Of a stretch of 64,000 nucleotides of DNA, positions 32,295-40,884 are shown piece by piece (positions within the stretch are counted from its first letter, which is position 1; every line of letters starts with the position of its first letter). Location: positions 62,001-126,000 of the forward strand of contig NZ_JARXYX010000021.1 of NCBI RefSeq assembly GCF_029893585.1, given 5' to 3'. Both the position numbers and the translations under genes were made by a program. Source of the stretch: Streptomyces sp. LBL. GTDB taxonomy: Bacteria; Actinomycetota; Actinomycetes; Streptomycetales; Streptomycetaceae. Under the pieces are notes generated by a model. That model saw only the letters and a list, made by a program, of their open reading frames with translations, was not told the DNA's origin and searched no databases.

Positions 32295-33218
32295 TCAGTC
32301 AGGGTCCCGCGCCCCCGGCACCACGCCGCCCAGGCTCTCCGTGAGGGTGCCGGTGGCGGTGACGATCAGGGCGCCGAGTTCCGGGACGCGGTCGCGGGTC
32401 ACGCGGGCGGCCGGGCCGGAGACGCTCACCGCCGTGGTGACCTCGCCCGTGTGGTCGTAGACGGGCGCGGCCACGCAACGGATGTCGTGCTCGTTCTCCA
32501 CATCGTCGACGGCGTAGCCGCGGCGACGGATGAGCGCCAGCTCCTCGCGCAGCCGCTCGGGGGTCGTGATGGTGGCCTCGGTGCGCGCCGGCAGGCCCAT
32601 CGCAATCACCTTGTCGACGACATCGTCGGTGCTGTGCGCGAGGAACACCTTGCCGGTGGCGGTGCAGTAGGCCGGCTGGCGGTTGCCGACCCGGGAGTGC
32701 ATGCGGACCGGCTGGGTGCTCTCGACCTTGTCGATGTAGACGATCTCGGGCGGGTCGAAGGTCACGAGGTGGACGGTCTCGCCACTGTCCTCGGAGAGCC
32801 GGTGCAGCACGGGCGAGGTGATCTGCCGGGTGTCGCGGCGCTCCAGGTAGGCCTGGCCGAGCAGAGCGTTCTGCGGACCGAGGCGGTAGCGGCCGGACTC
32901 GGGGTCCTGGTCGACCAGCCGGACGTCCCGCAGCGGGGCGACGAGGCGCAGCACGGTGCTCTTGCTGAGCTGGAGCCCGGCGGCGAGGTCCGTCAGCGTG
33001 ACGCCGTGCGGATGACCCCGGTCCTCGGCGAGGTACATCAGGATGCCCAGCGCGCGCCGCAGGGAGGACGAGGTGTTGCGGCGGCTCACGGACGGGTCGG
33101 CTGCGCTCACGGACGTATCGGGTGCGCTCGGAGGCATGTCGGGTGCGCTCGGGGACGCTTCGGGTGCGCTCGGGGACGTGTCGCGTGCGCTCTGGGGCGT
33201 GTCGGGTGCGTCAGTCAC
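32295..33218 (-). CDS. IclR-family regulator of the adjacent transporter
   Basis: A 307-residue IclR protein whose first 45 residues are a disordered heptad-repeat tail (SAPDTSPSAPE...). The winged HTH follows (LRRALGILMYLAEDRGHPHGVTLTDLAAGLQLSKSTVLRLV) and then the effector domain: ETVHLVTFDPPEIVYIDKVES, QPAYCTATGKVFLAHS and DIRCVAAPVYDHTGEVTTAVSVSGP. The gene diverges from an ABC transporter and sugar-kinase operon, with a pair of mirrored operators between. The likely role is repression relieved by the transported compound. Confidence 0.92.
   Translation of the reverse strand: MTDAPDTPQSARDTSPSAPEASPSAPDMPPSAPDTSVSAADPSVSRRNTSSSLRRALGILMYLAEDRGHPHGVTLTDLAAGLQLSKSTVLRLVAPLRDVRLVDQDPESGRYRLGPQNALLGQAYLERRDTRQITSPVLHRLSEDSGETVHLVTFDPPEIVYIDKVESTQPVRMHSRVGNRQPAYCTATGKVFLAHSTDDVVDKVIAMGLPARTEATITTPERLREELALIRRRGYAVDDVENEHDIRCVAAPVYDHTGEVTTAVSVSGPAARVTRDRVPELGALIVTATGTLTESLGGVVPGARDPD
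33112..33214 (-). repeat. 21-bp tandem repeat in the 5' part of the IclR gene
   Basis: About five degenerate 21-bp units (GACGTGTCGGGTGCGCTCGG type) encode seven-residue Ser-Ala-Pro-Asp repeats ahead of the HTH domain. Confidence 0.85.
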
Positions 33219-33232
33219 GACGGCATCCTACC

Positions 33233-33249
33233 GTTCTGCATAGCAAAAC
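33233..33249. promoter_or_regulatory. IclR-type operator, regulator-proximal copy
   Basis: GTTCTGCATAGCAAAAC, 15 bp upstream of the IclR start. Its reverse-complement partner is at 33339-33355, with 15 of 17 positions matching. Confidence 0.7.
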
Positions 33250-33338
33250 TTCGTGTTACATATTGAAATCCCCCATTGACGGTCACGAATCCCCAGGGCT
33301 AACTTCTGCCCAACGTCCTGCCATGAATGCGAAATTCC

Positions 33339-33355
33339 GTTTTGCAGTGCAGAAC
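33339..33355. promoter_or_regulatory. IclR-type operator, transporter-proximal copy
   Basis: GTTTTGCAGTGCAGAAC, the inverted counterpart of the 33233-33249 site, 25 bp upstream of the binding-protein start. Confidence 0.7.
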
Positions 33356-33380
33356 GATCTTCCCCGAAGGGACCCTCGCG

Positions 33381-34217
33381 ATGCGACTTCGTCACCGTAC
33401 CCGCCCACTGATGGTGATTTGCACTGGTGTGACCTCCGCCGCACTCCTCACCGCCTGCAGCTCCGGCAGCTCCGGCTCGGCCGGCGCCGCCCAGAACTCC
33501 ACCCTCCAGACGGTCATCAAGCGCGGCACGCTGAACGTCGCCAGCTGTCTGACGTTCCCGCCGTTCGGTTCGCTCAGCAAGGACAACAAGCCCCAGGGCT
33601 TCGACGTCGACGTCGCCGGGGCGATGGCCAAGGCGCTCGGCGTCAAGGTCAAGGTCGTCGACACGACCTCCGCCAACCGCATCCCCAACCTGCAGACCAA
33701 GAAGGTCGACGCGGTGGTCTGCAACTTCACCACCACCCCCGAGCGCGCCAAGCAGGTCGCCTTCAGCGACCCGTACATCGTCGCGGGCGAGGTCATGCTG
33801 GTGAAGAAGTCCAGCGGCATCGCCACGCTGAAGGACCTCACCGGCAAGACGGTCGCCGTCACCAAGGGCTCCACCAACGGCGACGCGGTCAAGGCGGGCA
33901 ACCCCCAGGCGAAGATCCAGGAGTACGACACCTCGGCCGCCGCCGTCCTCGCGGTCAAGCAGGGCCAGGCGGACGCCATGGTCGAGGACTCCAACTTCCT
34001 CAACTACCAGGCCAAGCTCGACCCCTCGCTCAAGGTCACCAAGGACTCCGTCGTCCCGCTGGAGTACAACGCCATCGGCGTCCAGTCCGGCGACGCGACC
34101 TGGCTGCAGTGGGTCAACACCTGGCTCCGGGAGTTCAACACCTCCGGCGAGTCCAACACCGTCTACAAGAAGTGGTTCGGCGTCGACCGCGTCTTCCCGC
34201 TCAACCCGTCCTACTGA
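33381..34217 (+). CDS. ABC transporter substrate-binding lipoprotein (family 3)
   Basis: The 278-residue precursor has a lipobox (AALLTACSSG). The mature part is a type-II periplasmic-binding fold: IKRGTLNVASCLTFPPFGSLSKDNKPQGFDVDVA, then NRIPNLQTKKVDAVVCNFTTTPERAKQVAFSDPYI. This is the family 3 signature of polar amino-acid and opine-like solutes. It is the first gene of a five-gene operon with two permeases, an ATPase and a PfkB kinase. Confidence 0.93.
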   Translation: MRLRHRTRPLMVICTGVTSAALLTACSSGSSGSAGAAQNSTLQTVIKRGTLNVASCLTFPPFGSLSKDNKPQGFDVDVAGAMAKALGVKVKVVDTTSANRIPNLQTKKVDAVVCNFTTTPERAKQVAFSDPYIVAGEVMLVKKSSGIATLKDLTGKTVAVTKGSTNGDAVKAGNPQAKIQEYDTSAAAVLAVKQGQADAMVEDSNFLNYQAKLDPSLKVTKDSVVPLEYNAIGVQSGDATWLQWVNTWLREFNTSGESNTVYKKWFGVDRVFPLNPSY

Positions 34218-34272
34218 GTTCCGGCGGGCGGCGACACCCGTCGCCCCGTCCGCGACCGTGTGGAGGAGTTCC

Positions 34273-35019
34273 ATGCTCACCGACTGGACCTACGCACTCC
34301 AGGACTGGCACACCTACCTGAGCGGGGCCTGGCTGTCGCTGAGACTCTCGCTCGCCGCCTTCGCCCTGGCGTTCGCGCTCGGCCTGCTCGGCGCCCTCGC
34401 CCGCAGATCCCGGTACGCCGTCCTGCGCGCACCGGCCGCCGTCTACGTCGAGGTCATCCGCAACACCCCGGTCCTGCTGCAGATGTTCGTCGCCTACTTC
34501 GCGCTGCCGTCCGCGGGCCTGCGGCTGAGCCCCGTCCAGGCGGGCGTCCTCGCGCTCGGCGTCAACGTGGGCGCGTACCTGACGGAGATCTTCCGGGCCG
34601 GCATCCAGGCCGTCCCGCCCGGCCAGCGCGAGGCGGCCCGCGTCCTGGCGCTGAGCCCCGTCCGCTCCTTCACCCACGTGGTGCTGCCGCAGGCGCTGCG
34701 CAACGTCTACCCGGCCGTGGTCAACCAGCTCGTCCAGATCATCCTGGGCTCCTCGCTGCTGTCCGCCATCTCGGTGCCCGAACTCACTGGCACGGCCATG
34801 GTCATCAACTCCCGCACACTGCTGACCGTCCAGGTCTTCGGCATCGCCGCGGTGATCTACCTCGTCCTCACCAACCTGGTGGTGCTGGCGGCCGGGCTGC
34901 TGGGCCGGGTGGCCTTCAAGCCGCCGCTGCCCAGGGCCGTACGCCCGCGCCCCCTGGACGCCGTACGCCGGCTGCTGCCCGCCCGTGCCGTGTCCACCGC
35001 CCATAAGGAGGCCGCGTGA
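34273..35019 (+). CDS. HisM-type ABC permease 1
   Basis: A 248-residue permease with about five spans and the EAA loop NVGAYLTEIFRAGIQAVPPGQREAARVLALSP, which contacts the ATPase. VYVEVIRNTPVLLQMF is the usual N-terminal-half motif of this family. GGAGGA stands 6 nt before the ATG at 34273. Its stop overlaps the next ATG (TGATG). Confidence 0.93.
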   Translation: MLTDWTYALQDWHTYLSGAWLSLRLSLAAFALAFALGLLGALARRSRYAVLRAPAAVYVEVIRNTPVLLQMFVAYFALPSAGLRLSPVQAGVLALGVNVGAYLTEIFRAGIQAVPPGQREAARVLALSPVRSFTHVVLPQALRNVYPAVVNQLVQIILGSSLLSAISVPELTGTAMVINSRTLLTVQVFGIAAVIYLVLTNLVVLAAGLLGRVAFKPPLPRAVRPRPLDAVRRLLPARAVSTAHKEAA

Positions 35020-35669
35020 TGGACTGGCCCGTCATCTGGTCCAACCGCCAACTGTTCACCGACGGACTGGGGGCCACGGCCCTGCTGTCGGTCGCGGCCA
35101 TCGCCACCGCGACCCTCACCGGGCTCGTCGTGGCGGCCGTACGCACCAGCCGCATCCCCCTGCTGGCCCAGGCCGCCCGAGTCTATCTGGAGGTGTTCCG
35201 CGGCACCCCGCTGCTGATCCAGATGCTCTTCCTCTACTTCGGCGCCGCCTATCTGAACCTCGCGGGCATCACCGTCTTCGGCGCCGCCCTGCTCGCGCTG
35301 ACCCTCTATCAGGGCGCGTACATCGCGGAGATCTTCCGGGCCGGCATCGAGGCCGTACCCCGGGGCCAGTGGGAGGCCTCGCGCGTCCTGGGCCTCAGCC
35401 CCACCCAGACCTTCCTCACCGTGATCCTGCCGCAGACCCGGGCGATCGTGCTGCCCCCGCTGGTCGGCCAGTACCTCTCCCTGGTCAAGGACACCTCGAT
35501 CGCCGTGGTGATCGGGTACGTCGAGCTCCTGCGCCAGGGCCAGGCGGTCATCGACCGCGCGGGCGACCCGGCCACCACCTATCTCGCCGTCGCCGCCCTG
35601 TACTTCGTGATCTGCTACCCGCTGTCGCTCGTCGTGCGGCGGATGGAACGAAAGGCTGTCACCGCATGA
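35019..35669 (+). CDS. HisM-type ABC permease 2
   Basis: A 216-residue permease with the same layout as its neighbour. VYLEVFRGTPLLIQMLFLYFG and the EAA loop IAEIFRAGIEAVPRGQWEASRVLGLSP are seen. It likely pairs with permease 1 as a heterodimer. It starts at the overlap TGATG behind AAGGAGG, and its end overlaps the ATPase gene by 4 bp (ATGA). Confidence 0.93.
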   Translation: MDWPVIWSNRQLFTDGLGATALLSVAAIATATLTGLVVAAVRTSRIPLLAQAARVYLEVFRGTPLLIQMLFLYFGAAYLNLAGITVFGAALLALTLYQGAYIAEIFRAGIEAVPRGQWEASRVLGLSPTQTFLTVILPQTRAIVLPPLVGQYLSLVKDTSIAVVIGYVELLRQGQAVIDRAGDPATTYLAVAALYFVICYPLSLVVRRMERKAVTA

Positions 35670-36442
35670 CGACCACCGAATCCACCAAGACCACGGGAGC
35701 GACGGTCGCGCCCGCCCGTATCGCCCTGTCCGGCGTGCACAAGCGGTTCGGCGCGCTGGAGGTGCTCAAGGGTGTCGACATCGGCGTCGAACCCGGTGAG
35801 GTCGTCGTCCTCATCGGCGCCAGCGGCTCCGGCAAGAGCACCCTGCTGCGGATCATGTGCGACCTGGAGCGCGCGGACTCCGGCGAGGTGTGGGTCAACG
35901 GCGTACCGCTGCACGACCGCAAGCGGGCGCCCGAGATCTTCGGCCACGTGGGCATGGTCTTCCAGCAGTTCAACCTCTTCCCGCACAAGACCGCGCTGGG
36001 CAACGTCACCCTCGCCCTGCTGAAGGTCAGGAAGCTGACGCGGGCCGAGGCCGAGGAGCGGGGTCGGGCGGCGCTGGCCCGGGTCGGACTCGCCGACAAG
36101 GCGACCGCCTATCCGGCGCAGCTCTCCGGCGGCCAGCAGCAGCGGGTCGCCATCGCCCGCGCGCTCGCCATGGACCCGGCGATCATGTTCTTCGACGAGC
36201 CCACCTCCGCACTCGACCCGGAGCTGGTCGGCGAGGTCACCGGGGTGATGCGCGCCCTCGCCGAGGACGGTATGACCATGGTCGTGGTGACCCACGAGAT
36301 GCGCTTCGCGAAGGACACCGCGGACCGGGCCGTCTTCATGGACGGCGGGGTCGTCCTCGAACAGGGCCCGCCTGAGCAGGTGTTCGGCAATCCGGCCGAG
36401 GCCCGCACACAGCAGTTCCTGCACCGCGTCCTGGACACCTGA
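35666..36442 (+). CDS. ABC transporter ATPase (GlnQ/HisP type)
   Basis: The 258-residue ATPase has all motifs: Walker A GASGSGKST, Q-loop FQQFNLFPH, signature LSGGQQQR, Walker B IMFFDEPTSALD and switch His in VVVTHEMRFA. It matches the polar amino-acid uptake group and should energise the two permeases before it. An N-terminal Thr-rich extension of about 15 residues precedes the fold. Confidence 0.95.
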   Translation: MTTTESTKTTGATVAPARIALSGVHKRFGALEVLKGVDIGVEPGEVVVLIGASGSGKSTLLRIMCDLERADSGEVWVNGVPLHDRKRAPEIFGHVGMVFQQFNLFPHKTALGNVTLALLKVRKLTRAEAEERGRAALARVGLADKATAYPAQLSGGQQQRVAIARALAMDPAIMFFDEPTSALDPELVGEVTGVMRALAEDGMTMVVVTHEMRFAKDTADRAVFMDGGVVLEQGPPEQVFGNPAEARTQQFLHRVLDT

Positions 36443-36454
36443 GGAGTGCCGGGC

Positions 36455-37393
36455 GTGCTCACCCCTGCCACCCCCCACGACGTGGTGTGCGTCGGCGAGA
36501 CCATGGCCGTGCTCAGCCCGCCGGACGCCCGGCCCCTGGCCGGCCAGAAGAAGCTCGCGCTCACCGTCGGCGGGGCGGAGTCCAACGTGGCCTGCTCGCT
36601 GGCCGCCCTCGGGCACCGCGTGGCCTGGCTGAGCCGGGTCGGCGCCGATCCGCTCGGCCGCCGGATCCTGGACGATCTCACTGCCCGCGGCGTCGACGTC
36701 TCCGCCGTGGAGACCGACCCCGAACGCCCCACCGGCGTCTACTTCAAGGACCCCGGCCCCGACCTGACCCGTACCTACTACTACCGCCGGGAATCCGCGG
36801 CCACGGCCATGGGCCCCGAGCTGTCCCGCCTCCCCCTCCTGCGCACAGCCCGGTTGCTGCACCTGTCCGGTATCACCGCGGCGCTGTCGGACACCTGCGC
36901 CGACCTGATGGACGTACTGATCGCCCGACGGGCCGCCCCGGGCCCGCTGATCTCCTTCGACGTCAACCACCGCCCCGCCCTGTGGCGGCACCGCCCCGCC
37001 GACGCGGCACCGATGCTGCGGCGCCTGGCCCGCGCCGCCGACATCGTCTTCGTCGGCCGCGACGAGGCCGAGGCCCTGTGGGGCACCGGCCAGGCGGCGG
37101 AGGTGCGCGAACTGCTGCGGCCCGCGGGGGTGGTCGTGGTCAAGGACGCCGGACACGGAGCGACGGCGTACACCGAGGGCGGCGAGAACGGCGAGGACGG
37201 CAAGGACGGCAAGGAGACCTTCGTCCCCGCGCCCCCGTCCCGAGTCGTCGAACGGGTCGGCGCCGGCGACGCGTTCGCCGCGGGCTATCTGTCGGCGGCA
37301 GTCCTCGAAGGGCTCGGCGTGGCGGAGGGCCTGCGCCGCGGCCACCGGCTGGCGGCGGCCGCCCTGGCCACCCGGGACGACGTACCGGCATGA
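36455..37393 (+). CDS. PfkB-family sugar kinase (2-keto-3-deoxygluconate kinase-like)
   Basis: The 312-residue ribokinase-fold enzyme opens with VVCVGETMAVLSP. It has TVGGAESNVACSLAALGHRVAWLSRVG (substrate-binding part), FDVNHRPALW, the NxxE-like VGRDEAEALW and the catalytic GAGDAFAAGYLSAAV. FDVNxRPxLW and GETM are typical of KDG kinases. A Gly-Glu-Asp-Gly-Lys repeat (GENGEDGKDGK) is inserted in the second half. GTG 36455 is chosen, 8 nt behind GAGGAG. Coupling of a KDG-type kinase with an amino-acid-type transporter and IclR control hints at an amino-sugar acid or similar as substrate. Confidence 0.88.
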   Translation: MLTPATPHDVVCVGETMAVLSPPDARPLAGQKKLALTVGGAESNVACSLAALGHRVAWLSRVGADPLGRRILDDLTARGVDVSAVETDPERPTGVYFKDPGPDLTRTYYYRRESAATAMGPELSRLPLLRTARLLHLSGITAALSDTCADLMDVLIARRAAPGPLISFDVNHRPALWRHRPADAAPMLRRLARAADIVFVGRDEAEALWGTGQAAEVRELLRPAGVVVVKDAGHGATAYTEGGENGEDGKDGKETFVPAPPSRVVERVGAGDAFAAGYLSAAVLEGLGVAEGLRRGHRLAAAALATRDDVPA

Positions 37394-37401
37394 CCAACGA
37401 G

Positions 37402-37472
37402 CCGGCCTGACCAGCGACCCGACCTGATCAGCCGGCCGGCCTGATCAGCGGGCCGGCCTGATCAGCGGGCCG
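37402..37472. repeat. 17-bp direct repeats between convergent genes
   Basis: GGCCGGCCTGATCAGCG occurs twice perfectly, with two degenerate copies before it. The repeat contains TGATCA and GGCCGGCC palindromes and may serve as a bidirectional terminator. Confidence 0.8.
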
Positions 37473-38358
37473 CCGCCAGGAGCGCCGTCACGACCTCGGG
37501 GACCGACTCCGGGTGCAGGAACAGGAAGAGGTTCGGCTCGACCAGTTCCAGCTCCATCACCCGCGGCTCCCCGTCCTCCCCGTCTTCCCCGTCCTCCCCG
37601 TCCACCCCGTACACAAGGTCGACCCGGGCGTACAGCAGCTCGGGCGCGTCCGGTACGGCGGCCAGGGCGCGCTCGGCGACGGAGAGTTCGGCCGGCGTCG
37701 GGGTCCACGGCTCCAGTCCCGGGTGGGCGACCTTGTCCGCGTCGAACGCCGTGCCGGGCGCGAGGACGGCCCGTTTGCGGCTGGCGTGCAACAGCCGCCC
37801 GCCGAAGAACTGCAGGGCCCGCTCACCCCGTACGTCGATGCCCCGCATGTACGGCTGCACCATCGCGGTGAGCCCCTCCTCGTGCATGCGCGCGAGGTGG
37901 CGTACGGCGGTCTCGTGCTGGTCGGGCGTGTAGCGGGCGGCGTACCGGGCGCCGGCGCCGGAGGTCGGCTTGACGACGTACTCGTGATCGTCGGGAAGGT
38001 CGACGGCGTCGCCGGGCGCGAGGTAGCGGGTGGGGACGACGGGCACGCCGGCCGCCGCCAGCTCCCCGAGATAGCGCTTGTCGGCGTTCCACCGCACGAC
38101 GTGGGCCGGATTGGCCAGCCGGGTCGCCTTGGCGCAACGCTCGGCCCACGCCACGAACTCGTCCGCCCGCCAGCTGTAGTCCCAGGTCGACCGTATGACC
38201 GCGAGGTCGAAGCCGCCCCAGTCGACGTCGGCGTCGTCCCAGAACACCGCCTCCGCCTCGGCCCCGGCCGCCCGCAACGCCTCCAGCAGCACGGGCAGGT
38301 CACGGTCCTTGCTGGTCTCGGGCCGGGGGTCATAGGTGACGATGGCGATGCGTGACAC
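37462..38358 (-). CDS. ATP-grasp domain protein
   Basis: The 298-residue protein starts SRIAIVTYDPRPETSKDRDLPVLLEALR. An ATP-grasp layout follows: RWNADKRYLGELAAAGVPVVPTRYL, YVVKPTSGAGARYAARYTP (ATP lysine and glycine-rich loop), MVQPYMRGIDVRGERALQFFGG, and a C-terminal metal site VMELELVEPNLFLFLHP. Relatives ligate a carboxylate to an amine, but the substrate is unknown. A GEDGEDGED repeat interrupts the last third. The GTG at 38358 is chosen behind AAAGGA. Confidence 0.88.
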   Translation of the reverse strand: MSRIAIVTYDPRPETSKDRDLPVLLEALRAAGAEAEAVFWDDADVDWGGFDLAVIRSTWDYSWRADEFVAWAERCAKATRLANPAHVVRWNADKRYLGELAAAGVPVVPTRYLAPGDAVDLPDDHEYVVKPTSGAGARYAARYTPDQHETAVRHLARMHEEGLTAMVQPYMRGIDVRGERALQFFGGRLLHASRKRAVLAPGTAFDADKVAHPGLEPWTPTPAELSVAERALAAVPDAPELLYARVDLVYGVDGEDGEDGEDGEPRVMELELVEPNLFLFLHPESVPEVVTALLAAAR

Positions 38359-38450
38359 GGCGGGGTCCTTTCTCATACGGCTCGTAGGTCCGCAGGACTC
38401 TTAGGGGGTGGAGGCAGACAGGGTGACGGCGGACGGGTGGAGGCGGACGT

Positions 38451-39158
38451 CTAACCCTCCTCCTCCGGCTCCCAGTCCAGCAGTCGTACCTTCGCCACCG
38501 TGCGGACATGGCGGCGCATCGCCGTGGCCGCCTGGTGCGGCTCCTGGGCGGCGATGGCGTCCAGGATGGCCTGGTGCTGGGCGAGGGAGCGGGTGGGGCG
38601 GCCGGGCTGGCGGAGGGACTCGGTGCGGCTCTCGGCGATCTGGTCGGCGATGGAGCGCATGAACTCGGCGAGCAGGCTGCTGTGGGCGGCCCCCGTCACC
38701 GCCGCATGGAAGAGACGGTCGCCCTCGATCCCGTGACCGTCCGCCTCGATCTCGTCGGCCATGTGCGCGAGGGCGGACCGCATCGCCGCCAGGTCGTCCT
38801 CCGTGCGCCGCTCGGCGGCCAGTTCGGCGAGTTTGGTCTCCAGGGCCTCGCGGGCCTCCAGCACGTCCGGGAGCCGTCGGCGCCGCTCGACCATCCGCTC
38901 GACCGGCTCGACGTCCAGGCTGTCGCGGACCAGATACGTGCCTCCGCCGTGCCGCGCCTCCACCAGGCCCTGCACCTCCAGAACCACGATCGCCTGCTTC
39001 ACCGAGGCCCGGCTGACGCCGAGCCGCTGGGCCAGGTCACGTTCCGGAGGGAGTCGGTCCCCGGCCTTCAGGTCGCCTTCGGCGACGTACTGGCGCAGGC
39101 GGTCCAGTACCTGCTCGTAAAGGCGCTGTTTCGTCATGGGGCGCAGAGCGTCGGTCAC
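38451..39158 (-). CDS. FadR-subfamily GntR regulator, probable regulator of the malonate genes
   Basis: The 235-residue protein has an N-terminal GntR HTH (LYEQVLDRLRQYVAEGDLKAGDRLPPERDLAQRLGVSRASVKQAI) with the wing VEARHGGGTYLV. An all-helical FCD effector domain follows, with metal-site residues of the type EAREALE...H...RLFHAAV...QHQAI. Its divergent partner is a MatC-like carrier followed by malonyl-CoA synthetase, as in matR-matABC of rhizobia. Two mirrored operators lie in the shared promoter region. Confidence 0.9.
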   Translation of the reverse strand: MTDALRPMTKQRLYEQVLDRLRQYVAEGDLKAGDRLPPERDLAQRLGVSRASVKQAIVVLEVQGLVEARHGGGTYLVRDSLDVEPVERMVERRRRLPDVLEAREALETKLAELAAERRTEDDLAAMRSALAHMADEIEADGHGIEGDRLFHAAVTGAAHSSLLAEFMRSIADQIAESRTESLRQPGRPTRSLAQHQAILDAIAAQEPHQAATAMRRHVRTVAKVRLLDWEPEEEG

Positions 39159-39199
39159 GGGGTCCCCCTCTCGTCCGGGAGCGTAGCACCGCGATCGTC

Positions 39200-39220
39200 A
39201 GTGGCTGAGTGGCTGAGCCA
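39200..39220. promoter_or_regulatory. GntR operator, regulator side
   Basis: A 21-bp sequence ending TGGCTGAGCCA (39210-39220). An exact inverted copy lies at 39286-39306. It is 41 bp upstream of the regulator start. Confidence 0.75.
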
Positions 39221-39285
39221 ATTCCTGCGCGACCCCTTGACGGACGCCCCGGGCGCACCCACGCTGATCAGCCAACGCCCCGAAG

Positions 39286-39306
39286 TGGCTCAGCCACTCA
39301 GCCACT
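39286..39306. promoter_or_regulatory. GntR operator, transporter side
   Basis: Exact reverse complement of the 39200-39220 element, beginning TGGCTCAGCCA, 77 bp upstream of the carrier start. Confidence 0.75.
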
Positions 39307-39383
39307 GGGCGCCACCGCCCCTGCACGTCAAACGCACGCCAACGCACCCGCAACCGCTCCGGGACCCAACGACGGGAGCCCGT

Positions 39384-40832
39384 ATGTCCCCCGAACTCAT
39401 CTCGATCCTCGTCCTGATCGTGGTGTTCGTCATCGCCACCACCCGTTCCGTCAATATGGGCGCGCTCGCCTTCGCCGCCGCCTTCGCGGTCGGGGAACTC
39501 GTCGCCGACCTCGACGCCGACGGCATCTTCGCCGGCTTTCCCGGCGACCTGTTCGTCGTCCTGGTCGGCGTCACGTACCTCTTCGCGATCGCCCGCGCCA
39601 ACGGCACCACCGACTGGCTGGTGCACGCCGCGATCCGGCTGGTCCGGGGGCGCGTGGTGCTCATCCCCTGGGTGATGTTCGCCCTCACCGCCGCGCTCAC
39701 GGCGATCGGCGCGGTCAGTCCGGCCGCGGTCGCCATCGTCGCGCCGATCGCCCTGAGCTTCGCCACCCGCTACGGCATCAGCCCCCTGCTCATGGGCGCG
39801 ATGGTGGTGCACGGTGCCCAGGCGGGCGGCTTCTCCCCGATCAGCATCTACGGCACGATCGTCAACGGCATCGTCGAGCGGGAGCACCTCCCCGGCAACG
39901 AGATCGCCCTCTTCCTCGCTTCCCTGTTCGCCAACCTCGCCATCGCGGCCGTCGTGTTCGTGGTGTGCGGCGGGCGGGCGTTGTGGGCTCGGGGTGCGGT
40001 GACTGTGGACGGAAGCTCCGGCACGGGGAACGCCTTCGAGAAGGGGACGGTCCCGGAGGGCGGTACGGGCCCCCGGCCCACCGGCGCCGGGGCCGCCGAC
40101 TCCGGCCCGTCCGACTCCGGCCCGTCCGACTCCTACTCCGGCGCCCGTACCGGCGCCGGCCCCAGCCCCGCCGCCACCGCCACCGCCACCGACGTGGTCA
40201 CGCGCCCCGAGGCGTCCGACCCGGCGGCGGCCCGTCTGACCCCCGCCCGCATCGCCACCCTCGCCGCCCTGGTCGCCCTCGTCGTCGCCGTCCTCGGCTT
40301 CGATCTGGACGCCGGTCTGACCGCGATCTCCCTCGCCGTGCTGCTGAGCGCCGCCTGGCCGGACGACAGCCGCGCCGCGGTGGGCCAGATCGCCTGGTCG
40401 ACGGTGCTGCTGATCTGCGGTGTCCTGACGTACGTCGGTGTCCTGGACCAGATGGGCACCATCAAGTGGGCCGGTGAGGGCGTCGGCGGCATCGGCGTCC
40501 CGCTGCTGGCCGCGGTGCTGCTGTGCTACATCGGTGCGCTCGTGTCCGCGTTCGCCTCCTCCGTCGGGATCATGGGCGCGCTGATCCCGCTGGCCGTGCC
40601 GTTCCTCGCTCAGGGCGAGATCGGGGCGGTCGGCATGGTGGCCGCGCTCGCCGTGTCGGCGACGGTCGTGGACGTCAGTCCGTTCTCGACGAACGGCGCG
40701 CTCGTCCTGGCCGCCGCCCCGGACGTCGACCGCGAGCGTTTCTTCCGGCAGCTGATGGTGTACGGAGGCATCGTGGTGGCGGTGGTACCCGTGGTGGCGT
40801 GGCTGGTGATGGTCGTGCCGGGCTGGGGGTAA
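39384..40832 (+). CDS. matC: MatC-like dicarboxylate (malonate) carrier
   Basis: A 482-residue carrier with two hydrophobic halves. The first (residues 1-200) has VVLVGVTYLFAIARANGTTDWLVHAA and AVSPAAVAIVAPIALSFATRYGISPLLMGAM, as in MatC-type proteins. The second (290-482) ends with SASVGIMGALIPLAVPFL-like and VVDVSPFSTNGALVLAAA segments. The halves are separated by an unusually long Ser/Gly/Pro/Ala-rich loop (about 205-285). Malonate uptake is inferred from the following MatB gene and the FadR-type regulator. Confidence 0.85.
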   Translation: MSPELISILVLIVVFVIATTRSVNMGALAFAAAFAVGELVADLDADGIFAGFPGDLFVVLVGVTYLFAIARANGTTDWLVHAAIRLVRGRVVLIPWVMFALTAALTAIGAVSPAAVAIVAPIALSFATRYGISPLLMGAMVVHGAQAGGFSPISIYGTIVNGIVEREHLPGNEIALFLASLFANLAIAAVVFVVCGGRALWARGAVTVDGSSGTGNAFEKGTVPEGGTGPRPTGAGAADSGPSDSGPSDSYSGARTGAGPSPAATATATDVVTRPEASDPAAARLTPARIATLAALVALVVAVLGFDLDAGLTAISLAVLLSAAWPDDSRAAVGQIAWSTVLLICGVLTYVGVLDQMGTIKWAGEGVGGIGVPLLAAVLLCYIGALVSAFASSVGIMGALIPLAVPFLAQGEIGAVGMVAALAVSATVVDVSPFSTNGALVLAAAPDVDRERFFRQLMVYGGIVVAVVPVVAWLVMVVPGWG

Positions 40833-40884
40833 GCCGGCCGACGGCAACCGCCAGCTCCCGTTGAACAGTTAAGGAGTACGACGC

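Noticed and set aside
35615..37345. A 576-codon minus-strand open frame
   Set aside because: Shadow of the ABC ATPase and PfkB genes; His/Gly/Ala-rich translation without motifs.
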